Source of the DNA: an uncultured Clostridia bacterium
GTDB taxonomy: Bacteria > Bacillota > Clostridia > TANB77 > CAG-465
Assembly (NCBI GenBank): GCA_947584535.1
Contig: CANPWO010000007.1
Span: 1-43,477 of the forward strand
Direction of reading: 5' to 3'
Length of the DNA: 43,477 nt
The translations under genes were made by a program, and so were the position numbers. Below the pieces are notes generated by a model. That model did not search any database, was not told the DNA's origin, and saw only the letters and a list, made by a program, of their open reading frames with translations. Below, piece by piece: positions 1-9,578 of this stretch (position 1 is the stretch's first letter; each line of letters begins with the position of its first letter).

Positions 1-28
1 AATTGCAATTTTTTTACTAAAAAATAAT

Positions 29-61
29 GTTGAAGTGTAAAAATTTATTTTACACCCCAAC
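29..61 (-). terminator. Terminator of the first gene
   Basis: A 12-bp stem (29-40 with 50-61, two G-U pairs as RNA) has the TAA stop codon of the minus-strand gene in its loop. It is followed on the minus strand by a T-rich run (complement of the A-run at 20-25). This is a typical intrinsic terminator. Confidence 0.7.
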
Positions 62-425
62 ATTTATTATAGAACCATTTTGTATTACTAGATATAATTA
101 AATAACCATATTTATATTTATAACTACTAAAAGTGATAAATATATCTGTATATTCCTTTATACTAGCTAGAATAAAGGTGGTTAATTCGTTTAAAGCAAT
201 GCTATTTTTTAAAGTTATTATTTTATTTTTATCATTATCATAATAACTAAGTAAAAATTCTACATTTTCCTTATTTCTTTGAAAAACCTTATATAATTTA
301 CATCTTATAATTTTATCTAGATTAATATTATTTATATCTTGTAATACGAAAGCAGAAAATTCTTTTAAATATGAACAACTGCTAAATAAATCTTGATTAA
401 CACAAGTTATATCTCTATTATTCAT
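45..425 (-). CDS. Hypothetical protein, 126 aa
   Basis: I do not recognise this family. The start is well supported: GGGAGGA lies about 7 bases before the ATG on the minus strand, and a terminator overlaps the stop. The product looks soluble, with no signal peptide or membrane helix, is rich in Lys/Tyr/Ile, and ends in an aromatic Cys-containing tail (WFYNKCWGVK). It is divergent from ctsR, with a 200-base AT-rich gap between them. It resembles in size and style the two unrecognised genes at the other end of the window, but I see no clear sequence similarity to them. Confidence 0.6.
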   Translation of the reverse strand: MNNRDITCVNQDLFSSCSYLKEFSAFVLQDINNINLDKIIRCKLYKVFQRNKENVEFLLSYYDNDKNKIITLKNSIALNELTTFILASIKEYTDIFITFSSYKYKYGYLIISSNTKWFYNKCWGVK

Positions 426-556
426 AGAAAATTCCTCCCTTTATATAGTCATATTTAGTGCATTTATTATATGTTTTTATTTATATCATTTATATAATTC
501 TTATTCAATATTTTTTACTTTATTACCCAATTTAAGACAAATTTTTTTAAAATATA

Positions 557-602
557 TTGACAAACTAAAATTATTGATGTATAATAGTCAAAGAAAGTCA
601 AA
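557..602 (+). promoter_or_regulatory. Sigma-A promoter with CtsR operator
   Basis: Consensus -35 TTGACA (557-562), a 17-base spacer and -10 TATAAT (580-585) are followed directly by two heptads AGTCAAA (586-592 and 596-602) separated by 3 bases. This matches the known CtsR box (RGTCAAA-NNN-RGTCAAA). The operator covers the expected transcription start, so CtsR should block initiation of its own operon. Confidence 0.93.
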
Positions 603-626
603 GTTAAAAATTAAAGGAGATGAATT

Positions 627-1076
627 ATGAAATTATCTGATTTAATTGAGGAATATATAAAAGATATAATAAGGGATAATGACGAAGTGGAGCTTAAGAG
701 AAGCGATTTAAGTAGAATGTTTAATTGTGTACCTTCTCAAATTAACTATGTTATTTCCACTAGATTTATTCCTGAAATGGGTTTTTATGTAGAAAGTAGA
801 AGAGGTGGTGGAGGTTATATAAAAATAATAAAAACTGATTTAAGTAAGTCAGAACAAGTTGCAGATATAATTGACAAGATAGGTAGTAAATTGTCACAAA
901 GTGTCATAGATATTTACTTGAAAGATTTTATAAGCTATAATATATTGGATGAGAAGACGGCAAGCCTTATAAAAATAGCTGTATCAGATAAAAGTTTAGA
1001 TAAAGTTAATAAATTAGATAGAGATAATGTAAGAGCTGATATATTTAAAAACTTAATAATTAATATGATAAATTAA
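627..1076 (+). CDS. ctsR: CtsR, heat-shock repressor
   Basis: Transcriptional repressor of class III heat-shock (clp) genes in Bacillota. It has an N-terminal winged helix-turn-helix with the DNA-contacting glycine-rich wing (RRGGGGYIKI, about residues 58-68). The C-terminal helical domain is the part known to be recognised by McsB for inactivation and ClpCP delivery. Its 149 aa is the usual size. The start ATG has AAAGGAG upstream. It is the first gene of the four-gene operon ctsR-mcsA-mcsB-clpC and follows a perfect CtsR box, which implies autorepression. Confidence 0.95.
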   Translation: MKLSDLIEEYIKDIIRDNDEVELKRSDLSRMFNCVPSQINYVISTRFIPEMGFYVESRRGGGGYIKIIKTDLSKSEQVADIIDKIGSKLSQSVIDIYLKDFISYNILDEKTASLIKIAVSDKSLDKVNKLDRDNVRADIFKNLIINMIN

Positions 1077-1089
1077 AGGAGTGGTTAAA

Positions 1090-1563
1090 ATGAAATGTCA
1101 AAGTTGTGGTAAAAGAGAAGCAACAGTTAGGTATAAAGAAAATATAAATGGTAAGAAACAAGAGATATATTTATGTGCACAATGTGCAGATAAAATGGGA
1201 TTTACTGATTTTTCAAATATTTTTTCTCCAATGTTTATATCAATACCAAGTTCATTGAATATTGAAGAAACAAAAAAATGTAAAACTTGTGGATATACAT
1301 TAGATGATTATGCTAAAACTGGAATGTTTGGATGTGAAGATTGTTATAATACATTTGAAAATACTTTAGATGAGTTATTTATAAAATTACATGGAAAAAA
1401 TAGACATATAAAACTAAAAAAGAGAGCTGTAAAAGATGCTGGAGATAGTAAAGAGGCAGAAATTGATAGGCTTAAAGAACAAATACAAACTCTAGTTGAA
1501 CAAGAAAAATATGAAGAAGCAGCAGTAATTAGAGATAAAATAAAAGAATTAGAAGGAAAGTAG
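1090..1563 (+). CDS. mcsA: McsA, zinc-binding McsB activator
   Basis: Activator and adaptor of the arginine kinase McsB. The start is set at the ATG at 1090 because AAAGGAG (1075-1081) is 8 bases before it; an in-frame GTG at 1081 overlaps the ribosome site and is unlikely. CxxC pairs are visible at the N-terminus (CQSC, CAQC) and mid-protein (CKTC, CEDC), the zinc-binding pattern of the family. The C-terminus has a UVR motif (EQEKYEEAAVIRDKIKEL) that mediates contacts with Clp/UvrB-type partners. Its length of 157 aa is somewhat shorter than the Bacillus protein. It begins 13 bases after ctsR and sits 9 bases before mcsB. Confidence 0.94.
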   Translation: MKCQSCGKREATVRYKENINGKKQEIYLCAQCADKMGFTDFSNIFSPMFISIPSSLNIEETKKCKTCGYTLDDYAKTGMFGCEDCYNTFENTLDELFIKLHGKNRHIKLKKRAVKDAGDSKEAEIDRLKEQIQTLVEQEKYEEAAVIRDKIKELEGK

Positions 1564-1572
1564 GTAAGTTTT

Positions 1573-2568
1573 ATGTGGGTTAAAGAGATATCTAAAGACT
1601 CAGATGTAGTTATATATTCAAGAGTAAGATTTGCAAGAAATATTAAAGGATATAAATTTCCAAATATAATGACTGCAAATGAAAAGGAAGAAGTTATAGA
1701 TTTGCTTTCAAATAAAATCAATAAGGATAAATATAAGCTTTTAAGAATGAAAGATATTGACGATGTTAATAAATTAAGTCTTGTGGAACAAAGAATTATA
1801 TCAAAGGAGTTTTTAAGAAGTAGTCATGGTGCTATTATAACAAATGATACAAATTCTATAGTAGCTATGGTAAATGAAGAAGATCACTTAAGAATTCAAG
1901 CGTTTAAACCAGGGTTTGATATAGATTCATGTTACAGGGAACTTGTACAAGTTACAGATGAACTAGAGAATAAAATTGATATAATAAAAAATGAAAAGTA
2001 TGGTTATATAACTGCTTGTCCAACTAATGTAGGAAGTGGTATGAGAGTATCTGTACTTTTGCATTTACCGGCTCTTGCTAAGGTAGGGCTTTTAAATAAA
2101 TTACTTGATCAAGCGGCAAGTATTGGTGTATCAGTTAGAGGACTTTATGGAGAAAATTCAACTGATGATGGGTATATGTATCAAATATCAAATCAAAAAA
2201 CACTTGGAATGAGCGATGAGAATATTATTTCAGGTATAAAAGCGATTGTTACCTCTATAGTTGAACAAGAACGAAAAGCAAGAGAAATATTAAAAAACAA
2301 AAATATTCGTTTTGAAGATGATATATGTAGAGCTTATGGAATATTAAAAAATGCAAGAATTTTAAGTGAAGAAGAAGCTTTAAATTTACTTTCTAAGTTA
2401 AGACTTGGTGTAGCTATAAAATTAATTGAGGATGTTAGTTTAGAAAAAGTGCAGGGACTAATGGTTGATATACTTGAAAATACTTTAAAAGTAGTTTTAA
2501 AGAAAGATTTATCTAAGCAAGAAGATTTAATAGAACGAGCAAAATATATAAGAGAGGAGTTGAATTAA
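1573..2568 (+). CDS. mcsB: McsB, protein arginine kinase
   Basis: ATP:guanido phosphotransferase family enzyme that phosphorylates arginine residues on proteins, marking them for ClpCP degradation and inactivating CtsR. Visible family motifs are SRVRFARNI near the N-terminus, the substrate loop around RSSHGAIITN, NEEDHLRIQ, and the catalytic segment CPTNVGSGMR, which carries the conserved Cys and the nucleotide-binding Arg. The length of 331 aa is slightly below Bacillus McsB (about 360). It lies in the ctsR operon, with one base separating it from clpC, which suggests translational coupling. Confidence 0.95.
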   Translation: MWVKEISKDSDVVIYSRVRFARNIKGYKFPNIMTANEKEEVIDLLSNKINKDKYKLLRMKDIDDVNKLSLVEQRIISKEFLRSSHGAIITNDTNSIVAMVNEEDHLRIQAFKPGFDIDSCYRELVQVTDELENKIDIIKNEKYGYITACPTNVGSGMRVSVLLHLPALAKVGLLNKLLDQAASIGVSVRGLYGENSTDDGYMYQISNQKTLGMSDENIISGIKAIVTSIVEQERKAREILKNKNIRFEDDICRAYGILKNARILSEEEALNLLSKLRLGVAIKLIEDVSLEKVQGLMVDILENTLKVVLKKDLSKQEDLIERAKYIREELN

Positions 2569-2569
2569 T

Positions 2570-5002
2570 ATGTATGAATTTACAGGCAGAGCAACTGAAG
2601 TTTTAGAAATTGCAAGGGATTTTGCAGCACAATATAACTATTCTTTTATTGGAACTGAACATATACTTTATGGTCTTGTTACAGAAGGAGAAGGACTTGC
2701 AAGCAAGATACTTGCAAAACAAGGACTTACATCAGAATATGTGCAAAATGAGATATTAAAAATAGATGGTGTAATGAATACATTAAATGAGGAGCCTGAG
2801 TTTACACCAAGAGCTAAGAGAATTATTGAAAATAGTGCAAGAGAGTCAAAGAGAATGGGGCAAAATTACGTTGGAACTGAACATATATTACTTTCACTTA
2901 TGAGAGAAATAGATAGTGTAGCAGTAAGAATATTAATTGATGCTGATATTGACCCTCAAAGAATTTTTGCAGACCTTTTAAGATTACTTAGCGAAGATTC
3001 ACCTATGTCAGCATATACTGATAGTTCAAGTGAAAGTAGTAGTGGTGCAAATAATACACCTACTTTAAATAGCTATGGTAAAGACTTAACTGCACTTGCA
3101 AAAGATGGGAAAATTGATCCTGTTATTGGTAGAAATAGTGAGATTCAAAGAATAATAGAGATACTAAGTAGAAGAACAAAAAATAATCCTGTGTTAATTG
3201 GAGAACCTGGTGTTGGTAAAACGGCGGTTGTTGAAGGATTAGCGCAGATGATAGTTGATATGAAAGTACCTGAAATACTAAAAAATAAAAGGGTTGTATC
3301 TCTTGATATGTCATCAATGATAGCAGGTGCAAAATATAGAGGAGATTTTGAAGAAAGATTAAAAAAATCACTTCAGGAAATAAAAAAAGCAGGTAATGTT
3401 ATATTATTTATCGATGAGATGCATACAATTATCGGTGCGGGTGCTGCAGAGGGAGCAATGGATGCTGCAAATATTTTGAAACCTTTGCTTTCTAGAGGAG
3501 AAGTACAAATAATAGGTGCTACTACTTTAAATGAGTATAGAAAATATATTGAAAAAGATAGTGCACTTGAAAGACGTTTCCAAAGCGTTCTAATAGATGA
3601 ACCAAATAGTGAGGATACAATTAAAATATTAAAAGGATTAAAAGATAAATATGAGGCGCATCACAAAGTTAAAATAACAGATGAGGCAATTAGCGAAGCT
3701 GTTACTTTATCACAAAGATATATAAATGATAGGTATTTGCCAGATAAGGCAATAGATTTAATTGATGAGGCTTGTTCTAAGATAAAACTAAAAAGTGTGA
3801 CAATGCCAAAGAGTATAAAAGATTTGGAAAAAAGAATAGAGAGTCTTGCAAAAGAAAAAGAGGAGGCAATTATTTCTCAATCTTTTGAAAAGGCTGCAAA
3901 ATTAAGAGATGAAGAAAAAAAATTAAAGGAAGAAATAAAGAGTGCAAAACTTGATTGGGAGAAAAAGGAGGCTTCTAAAGAGGCATCAGTAACAAAGAAA
4001 GATATATGTGATGTAGTTTCAAATTGGACTAAAATACCTGTATCTAAGCTTACCGAAACAGAGGCTAAAAGACTTAAAGAACTTGACGTTACTCTAAAGA
4101 AAAGAGTAATAGGACAAGATGAAGCAGTTGAAGCTTTAGCAAGAGCAATAAAAAGAGCAAGAGTAGGTCTAAAAGATGAGAAAAGGCCAATAGGTTCATT
4201 TATGTTCCTTGGTCCAACAGGAGTAGGAAAAACTGAGCTTACAAAAGCACTTGCTGAAAACTTATTTGGTGATGAAAATGCTATGATAAGACTTGATATG
4301 TCTGAGTATATGGAATCTCATAGTGTATCAAAACTTATTGGTTCACCTCCTGGATATGTTGGTTATGATGATGGCGGTCAGTTAACAGAACAAGTAAGAC
4401 GTAAACCATATAGCATTGTACTATTTGATGAAATTGAAAAAGCACATCCTGATGTATTTAATATGCTACTTCAAATTCTTGAAGATGGAAGACTTACTGA
4501 TTCAAATGGAAGAACTGTTAGTTTCAAAAATTCCGTTATAATAATGACATCAAATGCAGGTGCTAGAAATATAGTAGAGAAAAAGCAGTTAGGATTCATT
4601 AATAAAGAGGATGCTCATGAAAATTATGAAAAAACTAAGTCAGAGGTAATGAGTGAGCTTAAAAAATTATTTAGACCTGAATTTTTAAATAGACTTGATG
4701 AGATTATAGTATTTAAAAAGTTAGATGAAAGTAGTATTGAAAAGATAACTAAATTAATGCTTGATGAATTTAAAAATAGAATAAAAGATAAAAATATGAA
4801 AATCGATATATCTGATGATGTTATAAAACATATATCAAAAGTTGGGTTTGATGATGTGTATGGAGCAAGACCTTTAAGACGTGCTATACAAAGTAATATT
4901 GAGGATAAATTTGCTGAAGCTATACTTGATAAAAAAATAAAAGACGGAGATAGTATAAAAGTTATATTAAAAGATAATGAGGTTATTATTGATAAAAAAT
5001 AA
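2570..5002 (+). CDS. clpC: ClpC, AAA+ unfoldase
   Basis: Hsp100 unfoldase that feeds ClpP and recognises phosphoarginine-tagged substrates through its N-domain. Order of domains: two Clp-N repeats (about 1-145); first AAA+ module with Walker A GEPGVGKT and Walker B FIDEMHT; a middle coiled-coil with UVR-like sequence (about 410-475); and a second AAA+ module with Walker [20 protein letters not shown] and a D2-small domain. The 810 aa length is normal. It is the last gene of the CtsR-controlled operon and ends at a strong hairpin. Confidence 0.96.
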   Translation: MYEFTGRATEVLEIARDFAAQYNYSFIGTEHILYGLVTEGEGLASKILAKQGLTSEYVQNEILKIDGVMNTLNEEPEFTPRAKRIIENSARESKRMGQNYVGTEHILLSLMREIDSVAVRILIDADIDPQRIFADLLRLLSEDSPMSAYTDSSSESSSGANNTPTLNSYGKDLTALAKDGKIDPVIGRNSEIQRIIEILSRRTKNNPVLIGEPGVGKTAVVEGLAQMIVDMKVPEILKNKRVVSLDMSSMIAGAKYRGDFEERLKKSLQEIKKAGNVILFIDEMHTIIGAGAAEGAMDAANILKPLLSRGEVQIIGATTLNEYRKYIEKDSALERRFQSVLIDEPNSEDTIKILKGLKDKYEAHHKVKITDEAISEAVTLSQRYINDRYLPDKAIDLIDEACSKIKLKSVTMPKSIKDLEKRIESLAKEKEEAIISQSFEKAAKLRDEEKKLKEEIKSAKLDWEKKEASKEASVTKKDICDVVSNWTKIPVSKLTETEAKRLKELDVTLKKRVIGQDEAVEALARAIKRARVGLKDEKRPIGSFMFLGPTGVGKTELTKALAENLFGDENAMIRLDMSEYMESHSVSKLIGSPPGYVGYDDGGQLTEQVRRKPYSIVLFDEIEKAHPDVFNMLLQILEDGRLTDSNGRTVSFKNSVIIMTSNAGARNIVEKKQLGFINKEDAHENYEKTKSEVMSELKKLFRPEFLNRLDEIIVFKKLDESSIEKITKLMLDEFKNRIKDKNMKIDISDDVIKHISKVGFDDVYGARPLRRAIQSNIEDKFAEAILDKKIKDGDSIKVILKDNEVIIDKK

Positions 5003-5013
5003 TATAAACTTTA

Positions 5014-5052
5014 ACAAGGACTATTTTGATTAAAATACAAAATAGTCCTTGT
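5014..5052. terminator. Bidirectional terminator between clpC and DUF3137 gene
   Basis: A perfect 15-bp stem (5014-5028 with 5038-5052) with a 9-base loop lies between convergent genes. The plus side is followed by TAATTTTAT and can stop clpC transcripts. The T-run on the minus side is weaker. Confidence 0.8.
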
Positions 5053-5056
5053 AATT

Positions 5057-6091
5057 TTATATTTGTGTTTCATTTATTACATCTATTAATTTCTTAGATA
5101 AATTGTATGTAAAATTAAGCATATAAAAATATTTTTCGATTTCTGATTTATCTAAACTATTATTATTAATATTTTTTGCTTCAAACATTTCTCCTGAGTG
5201 GAATCTTATATATATTTCGTTATTTATAATTGTAATATCATATTGCATATTTGTTTTAATTTTAAAATCAACTAAGTCTTGCATAACATCAGATGTTAAA
5301 AGTTGCATACCTATAATTTTATCAGAAGCACTAACATCAAAGTATTTTTCAAATTCACTAGAGTCCATGTTTAATTTATTACTATCTAAGGATATTATAC
5401 TATTTGGTGTTATTTTTAATGTACTATTAATAGATTTATCAATTATAATTTTAGAAAAGAGTCCGTGAAATTCGGTTATGTATCTAGTATTAGTGTTTGT
5501 ATTTGCCACGTTATATCTATCAAATTGTTTTTCATAAGGTGTCCTATACATATTTTTGTTATTTAAATTATATTCTTCTCTTTCTATTCTTTCAGTTTTT
5601 ATTTCAGCCATTTGTATACTATATTTATTATCAATTAATGCTTCAAAATAATCATCTGATTCGTATGTGTCGTAATCTTCGTAATCTAACTTTTCATATA
5701 TATATTCTGGCATTTCTTTATTTGGAAAATACTCTAAATTAGTATAAAAGTTAGCTATAAGTGTTTGTATAATTTTATTTTTATACAAACTATTTAATTT
5801 AGAATATTGTTTACTACCACCAACACAAACATATACAATAACATAAGTAAGTACATTAAAGATAATTGCAATCATAATTGATGGCATTACAAAGAACAGT
5901 GTTCCAAAACCTTTTAAGTTTGAAATAACTATAATAGCAAATATTACAAATAACAAATCACCTATTAAACAGATAGTAAGTGAGATTTTTTTTGCTTTTT
6001 GTTTTTTTGCTTTATGGTCATTAAAAGCTTCATTAAATTCAGTAGTAGTATTATTTTGTATATCATTATATATTTCTTCAAATGTTTTCAT
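5057..6091 (-). CDS. DUF3137-type membrane protein
   Basis: A 344-aa membrane protein of the DUF3137 type, which is often encoded next to LemA. Two closely spaced hydrophobic segments occur early (about residues 33-55 and 62-92), after a Lys-rich N-terminal helix. A large soluble domain rich in Asn/Ile/Asp follows, and contains an FHGLFSKIII-like segment resembling the conserved core of this family. Biochemical function is unknown. It begins 3 bases after the lemA stop, so it is the third gene of the Xre-LemA-DUF3137 unit. The family call is by recognition of layout and motif, not by search. Confidence 0.75.
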   Translation of the reverse strand: MKTFEEIYNDIQNNTTTEFNEAFNDHKAKKQKAKKISLTICLIGDLLFVIFAIIVISNLKGFGTLFFVMPSIMIAIIFNVLTYVIVYVCVGGSKQYSKLNSLYKNKIIQTLIANFYTNLEYFPNKEMPEYIYEKLDYEDYDTYESDDYFEALIDNKYSIQMAEIKTERIEREEYNLNNKNMYRTPYEKQFDRYNVANTNTNTRYITEFHGLFSKIIIDKSINSTLKITPNSIISLDSNKLNMDSSEFEKYFDVSASDKIIGMQLLTSDVMQDLVDFKIKTNMQYDITIINNEIYIRFHSGEMFEAKNINNNSLDKSEIEKYFYMLNFTYNLSKKLIDVINETQI

Positions 6092-6094
6092 AGA

Positions 6095-6631
6095 TTATCC
6101 CTCGATATTTATATTAATATTTTCTTTTTTATATTCTTCAATTTCAAATAAATCTGCATGTTTAAATCCAAATAACTTTGCTATAAGATTAGAAGGAACT
6201 ACTTCTATTTTTGTGTTGTAATTTGTAACTTCATTATTGTAAATTCTTCTTGCAGCTTGTAGTTGACTTTCAAGTTTAGTTAAATTATTTTGTAGATTTA
6301 AATATTGTTCGTTTGCTTTTAATTCTGGATAATTTTCTGCAATTGCTATAAGTTGATTCATTTTATTATTTAAATTTTCTGAATCTTTTAGATTATCTTG
6401 ATTGTTAATATGTGTTGCTCTTAAATTTGTTATTTCTGTGAATAAATCCTGTTCATGTTTTGAATATGCTTTTACACATTCAACTAGATTTGGTATTAAG
6501 TCAAATCTTTGATTTAAATATACATCTATACCTGATTTTGCCTGAGTTACTTTGTTTCTTAATCTTACTAAATTGTTATACATAACAAGTATTATAATTA
6601 ATAAAATTGCTACTATAATTAATATTATCAT
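6095..6631 (-). CDS. lemA: LemA family protein
   Basis: LemA proteins are membrane-anchored helical bundles of unclear function. The N-terminus is a single membrane helix (about residues 2-18), then a YNNLVRLRNKVTQAKSGIDV stretch and QRFDLIPNLVE, the hallmark of the family, followed by long amphipathic helices and a C-terminal FxxExY-like segment. The 178 aa length is typical. AAAGGAG precedes the ATG. It is tightly packed between the membrane-bound Xre regulator (17 bases) and the DUF3137 gene (3 bases), so the three are probably co-transcribed. Confidence 0.9.
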   Translation of the reverse strand: MIILIIVAILLIIILVMYNNLVRLRNKVTQAKSGIDVYLNQRFDLIPNLVECVKAYSKHEQDLFTEITNLRATHINNQDNLKDSENLNNKMNQLIAIAENYPELKANEQYLNLQNNLTKLESQLQAARRIYNNEVTNYNTKIEVVPSNLIAKLFGFKHADLFEIEEYKKENININIEG

Positions 6632-6648
6632 AATTTTAATCTCCTTTA

Positions 6649-7755
6649 TTACATATTTTCAATAGTTAATTCGTTTATAAAACCATCTGTATCGTAGTTA
6701 TATGAAATGTTATAATTTGTAAATGTGTCAATTTTTTGTTTTATATTTTTAATAGTTGCTTCATCTTGAGTTTGCGTTTCTTTATATTTTACAGTTATTT
6801 TCCTATCATTTTTCTTATTACTTGTAACTACTTTATCTAATATTGAAATTACACTTCCACCCATATTTGAGCCACTATACATTTCAAGCCCCATATTAAA
6901 CATACTTTTATCAAATTCATTAACTTTTTTTTTAAGTTTTTCAATAGTAGCTTTATTTATATATCCTGCTTCATCATAGTCAAATGATAGTTCATATTCA
7001 TCTGAATTAACAATATCTTTTTTTATATTTGTTATTTCTACAGGGTCTTGTGTTTCAGTTCCATTATATTTTACAATTATTTTCTTTTCATTTTTCTTGT
7101 TACTTGTACTTATTTCATCTAAAGCAGAATTAATTTTACTACCAACAACTGTGCCTTTATACATTTCTATGAAACTATTAAAATTACTTGCGTTAAAATC
7201 CTTTTCAAACTCGTTTATATTATTTTTTGCATCATTTATTGTATCAGTTGCTATATCAGTTGCTTTATTAAAAATATTTAAGAAACTATCAAAAAACCCT
7301 TTTTGTTTATTAGCTTCATTTTTAAATAATGTAAAGCCTGCAAAAAATCTTATTAATATAACAATAACTATTACAACTAATGCAATTACTATTATTGTTA
7401 TAATACTTGTTTCTCTTTTACCTTTTTTATTAATTGTTTTATCTTCTATTGTTGAATTAGTATTAATTGTTTTATCTTCAATTTGAGTATTAGAATTAGT
7501 GGTATTTTCTTCTTGAGTTTCAGCTATATCAAATGAGGTTTCTATATTTGTTTGTGTTTGTGTTTCGTTTACTAGCTCATCAACACTAACATTAAATAAT
7601 TTGCTCATTTCAACTAGCTTGTCCATCTCAGGTGTTGTTTGTCCTAATTCCCATTTTGATACAGTTTGTCTTGTAACGTTTAACTTGTAGCCAAGTTCTT
7701 CTTGTGATATTCCCATTTGCTTTCTTAAATTGGTTAACTTTTCATTAAATTTCAT
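6649..7755 (-). CDS. Membrane-anchored Xre regulator with duplicated outer domain
   Basis: The N-terminus is an Xre/Cro-type helix-turn-helix (about residues 5-62, with QEELGYKLNVTRQTVSKWE). A Thr/Asn-rich linker with a repeated IEDKTIN follows, then one membrane helix (about 116-142). The remaining roughly 225 residues should lie outside the cell and hold two copies of a 90-residue unit (183-273 and 279-368), each with a F-x-E-MY-G start, TSNKKN(E/D)(K/R)KI-VKY core and (F/Y)xYDxxG(Y/F)IN-ATIE-like end. It is first gene of the lemA unit. The layout suggests a one-protein signal transducer: an outer sensor, a membrane helix and a DNA-binding domain. The repeat unit is not a family I can name. 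Confidence 0.8.
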   Translation of the reverse strand: MKFNEKLTNLRKQMGISQEELGYKLNVTRQTVSKWELGQTTPEMDKLVEMSKLFNVSVDELVNETQTQTNIETSFDIAETQEENTTNSNTQIEDKTINTNSTIEDKTINKKGKRETSIITIIVIALVVIVIVILIRFFAGFTLFKNEANKQKGFFDSFLNIFNKATDIATDTINDAKNNINEFEKDFNASNFNSFIEMYKGTVVGSKINSALDEISTSNKKNEKKIIVKYNGTETQDPVEITNIKKDIVNSDEYELSFDYDEAGYINKATIEKLKKKVNEFDKSMFNMGLEMYSGSNMGGSVISILDKVVTSNKKNDRKITVKYKETQTQDEATIKNIKQKIDTFTNYNISYNYDTDGFINELTIENM

Positions 7756-8052
7756 AATTTTAATCCCCTTTTTTCCTTTGATTTTACAATAATTATATAT
7801 CGTAATTTATCTAATTATATTATACAAAAATAATGTATTTTTTTCTACCAATTTTAGTTTGAAATTTGTCACTTAAAGTTAACATTTGGCTTTTTGTAAT
7901 AATAATTTAATATAATAATAACATATTATATAAAAAATATAAATAGAAAAAAAGAAAAAAATATATAAATAATTACTTGACATTGATGATATAATGTTTG
8001 TGAAATAGTTATATTTCTTAAAAATAATAATTTATGAAAGGAACGATTTAAT
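7756..8052. other. Divergent intergenic region, 297 bases
   Basis: Very AT-rich spacer between the Xre gene (minus) and the FAD oxidoreductase gene (plus). A TTGACA (7977-7982) is present, but no good -10 at 17 bases, so the promoter of the oxidoreductase is uncertain. I see no hairpin, repeat or small gene that stands out. Confidence 0.4.
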
Positions 8053-9453
8053 ATGTATGATTATGATGTTGCAATTATAGGAGCAGGTATAGCAGGAATA
8101 TGTACAGCTTATGAGTTGTCAAAAAAATCAACATTACGGATTGCATTAATTGATAAGGGAAATGTGATTCTTAAAAGAAGTTGCCCTATAAAAAATACTA
8201 ATAAAAAGTGTATTGAATGTAAAAGATGTAGTATAATGAATGGCTTTGGTGGCGCAGGAGGCTTTTCAGACGGTAAGTACAATATTACTACTGAGTTTGG
8301 CGGTTGGCTTACAGAGTTAGTAGATGATAAGGAAGTATTAGAACTTATTGAGTATGTAGATAAAATTAATATGGAATTTGGTGCAACTGATAAAGTATAT
8401 TCTACAGAAACAGAAGGTGCTAAAGAAATTGAAAGAGAGGCTTTAAAGTACGATCTTCATTTACTTCATGCAAAAGTTAAACACTTAGGAACGGAAAATA
8501 ATTATAAAATACTATGTAGGTTATATGATTATTTAAGTGACAAGGTAGATATTCTTTGCAATACAGAAATAAAAGTGATTTCTAAACAAAAAAATGAAGA
8601 TTATATACTATATTATAATTGTCAAGATAATGAAACAAAGAGTATGCGTGTAAAATATGTAGTAGTAGCTCCGGGAAGATCTGGTGCTGAATGGTTTTCA
8701 AAAATATGTAGAGAAAATCTTGATATAGAGATGGAAAATAATCAAATAGACCTTGGTGTAAGAGTGGAACTTCCTAATCAAATATTTAAGCATATTACTG
8801 ATAATGTTTATGAATCAAAAATTAAGTATATTTCAAGTCGTGGAAATGTGGTTAGGACATTTTGTATGAATCCTGCAGGTTATGTTGTATATGAAAATAC
8901 TGATGGAACGATAACAGTAAATGGACATAGTTATGCAGATGAAAAACTTGGAAGTGATAATACTAATTTTGCAATACTTGTTAGTACAAAGTTTACAGAG
9001 CCTTTTAATGATCCATATCAATATGGAAAAAGAACAGCGTCATTTTCAAATTTACTTGGAAATGGTATAATTGTTCAAAGGTATGGCGATTTAAAAAAAG
9101 GACGAAGAACTAATGAGAAAAGACTTGCAAAAAGTTTTACTCGTCCAACACTTACTTCTGCTACTCCTGGAGATTTAGGTTATGTGCTTCAGTATAATCA
9201 ATTAACAGATATTATTGAGATGATAGAGAAGCTTGATAAAATTGCACCTGGAACAGCTAATAATGATACTTTGTTATATGGAGTAGAAGTAAAATATTAT
9301 AGTGCACGACCAAAATATTTATCAAGATATCTTGAAACTAAGCATAAAAATTTATATGCAATAGGTGACGGAGCGGGAGTTACAAGAGGCTTAGCACAAG
9401 CTGGAGCTAGTGGAATACTTGCTGCAAGAGGTATATTAAATAGTATTAAATAG
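8053..9453 (+). CDS. FAD-dependent dehydrogenase, COG2509 type
   Basis: A two-dinucleotide-fold flavoprotein of the uncharacterised FAD-dependent dehydrogenase group (COG2509). The N-terminal FAD site is DVAIIGAGIAG (residues 5-15). The segment 41-70 has four Cys (SCPIKNTNKKCIECKRCS) followed by NGFGGAGGFSDGK, characteristic of this group. The C-terminal FAD motif is YAIGDGAGVTRGLAQAGASG. The 466 aa length is usual. Substrate unknown. It is a single-gene unit, with RBS GAAAGGA, and is followed by a strong terminator. Confidence 0.85.
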   Translation: MYDYDVAIIGAGIAGICTAYELSKKSTLRIALIDKGNVILKRSCPIKNTNKKCIECKRCSIMNGFGGAGGFSDGKYNITTEFGGWLTELVDDKEVLELIEYVDKINMEFGATDKVYSTETEGAKEIEREALKYDLHLLHAKVKHLGTENNYKILCRLYDYLSDKVDILCNTEIKVISKQKNEDYILYYNCQDNETKSMRVKYVVVAPGRSGAEWFSKICRENLDIEMENNQIDLGVRVELPNQIFKHITDNVYESKIKYISSRGNVVRTFCMNPAGYVVYENTDGTITVNGHSYADEKLGSDNTNFAILVSTKFTEPFNDPYQYGKRTASFSNLLGNGIIVQRYGDLKKGRRTNEKRLAKSFTRPTLTSATPGDLGYVLQYNQLTDIIEMIEKLDKIAPGTANNDTLLYGVEVKYYSARPKYLSRYLETKHKNLYAIGDGAGVTRGLAQAGASGILAARGILNSIK

Positions 9454-9455
9454 TT

Positions 9456-9496
9456 AAAAAGTCAGGAAAGAAAAATAATTTTCTTCCTGACTTTTT
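9456..9496 (+). terminator. Terminator of the FAD dehydrogenase gene
   Basis: A 13-bp stem (9456-9468 with 9484-9496) is centred on GTCAGGAA and TTCCTGAC. The pairing runs into a T-run of seven bases. Three bases after the stop codon. Confidence 0.85.
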
Positions 9497-9510
9497 TTAA
9501 AATCACATTA

Positions 9511-9578
9511 GAAGTTATTTTACTATATAAAAATAACTTCTAAAAATAAAAAGTTATTTTGTTATACAAAAACAACTT
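9511..9578. promoter_or_regulatory. Two tandem palindromes upstream of the AAA/DUF4143 gene
   Basis: A perfect 11-bp inverted repeat (GAAGTTATTTT at 9511-9521 with its complement at 9530-9540, 8-base loop) is followed by a second copy of the same arms (9551-9560 and 9569-9578) with one mismatch and the same 8-base loop. The second copy runs into the -35 box. Two like-spaced sites ending at a promoter suggest binding sites for a dimeric repressor; a transcribed hairpin is the alternative. Confidence 0.6.

Noticed and set aside
1344-1721. Open frames on the opposite strand of mcsA/mcsB and similar ones opposite clpC, recN, pheT and rnr
   Set aside because: They lack ribosome sites, are Leu/Ser/Phe-rich mirror images of AT-rich coding sequence, and overlap well-supported genes fully.
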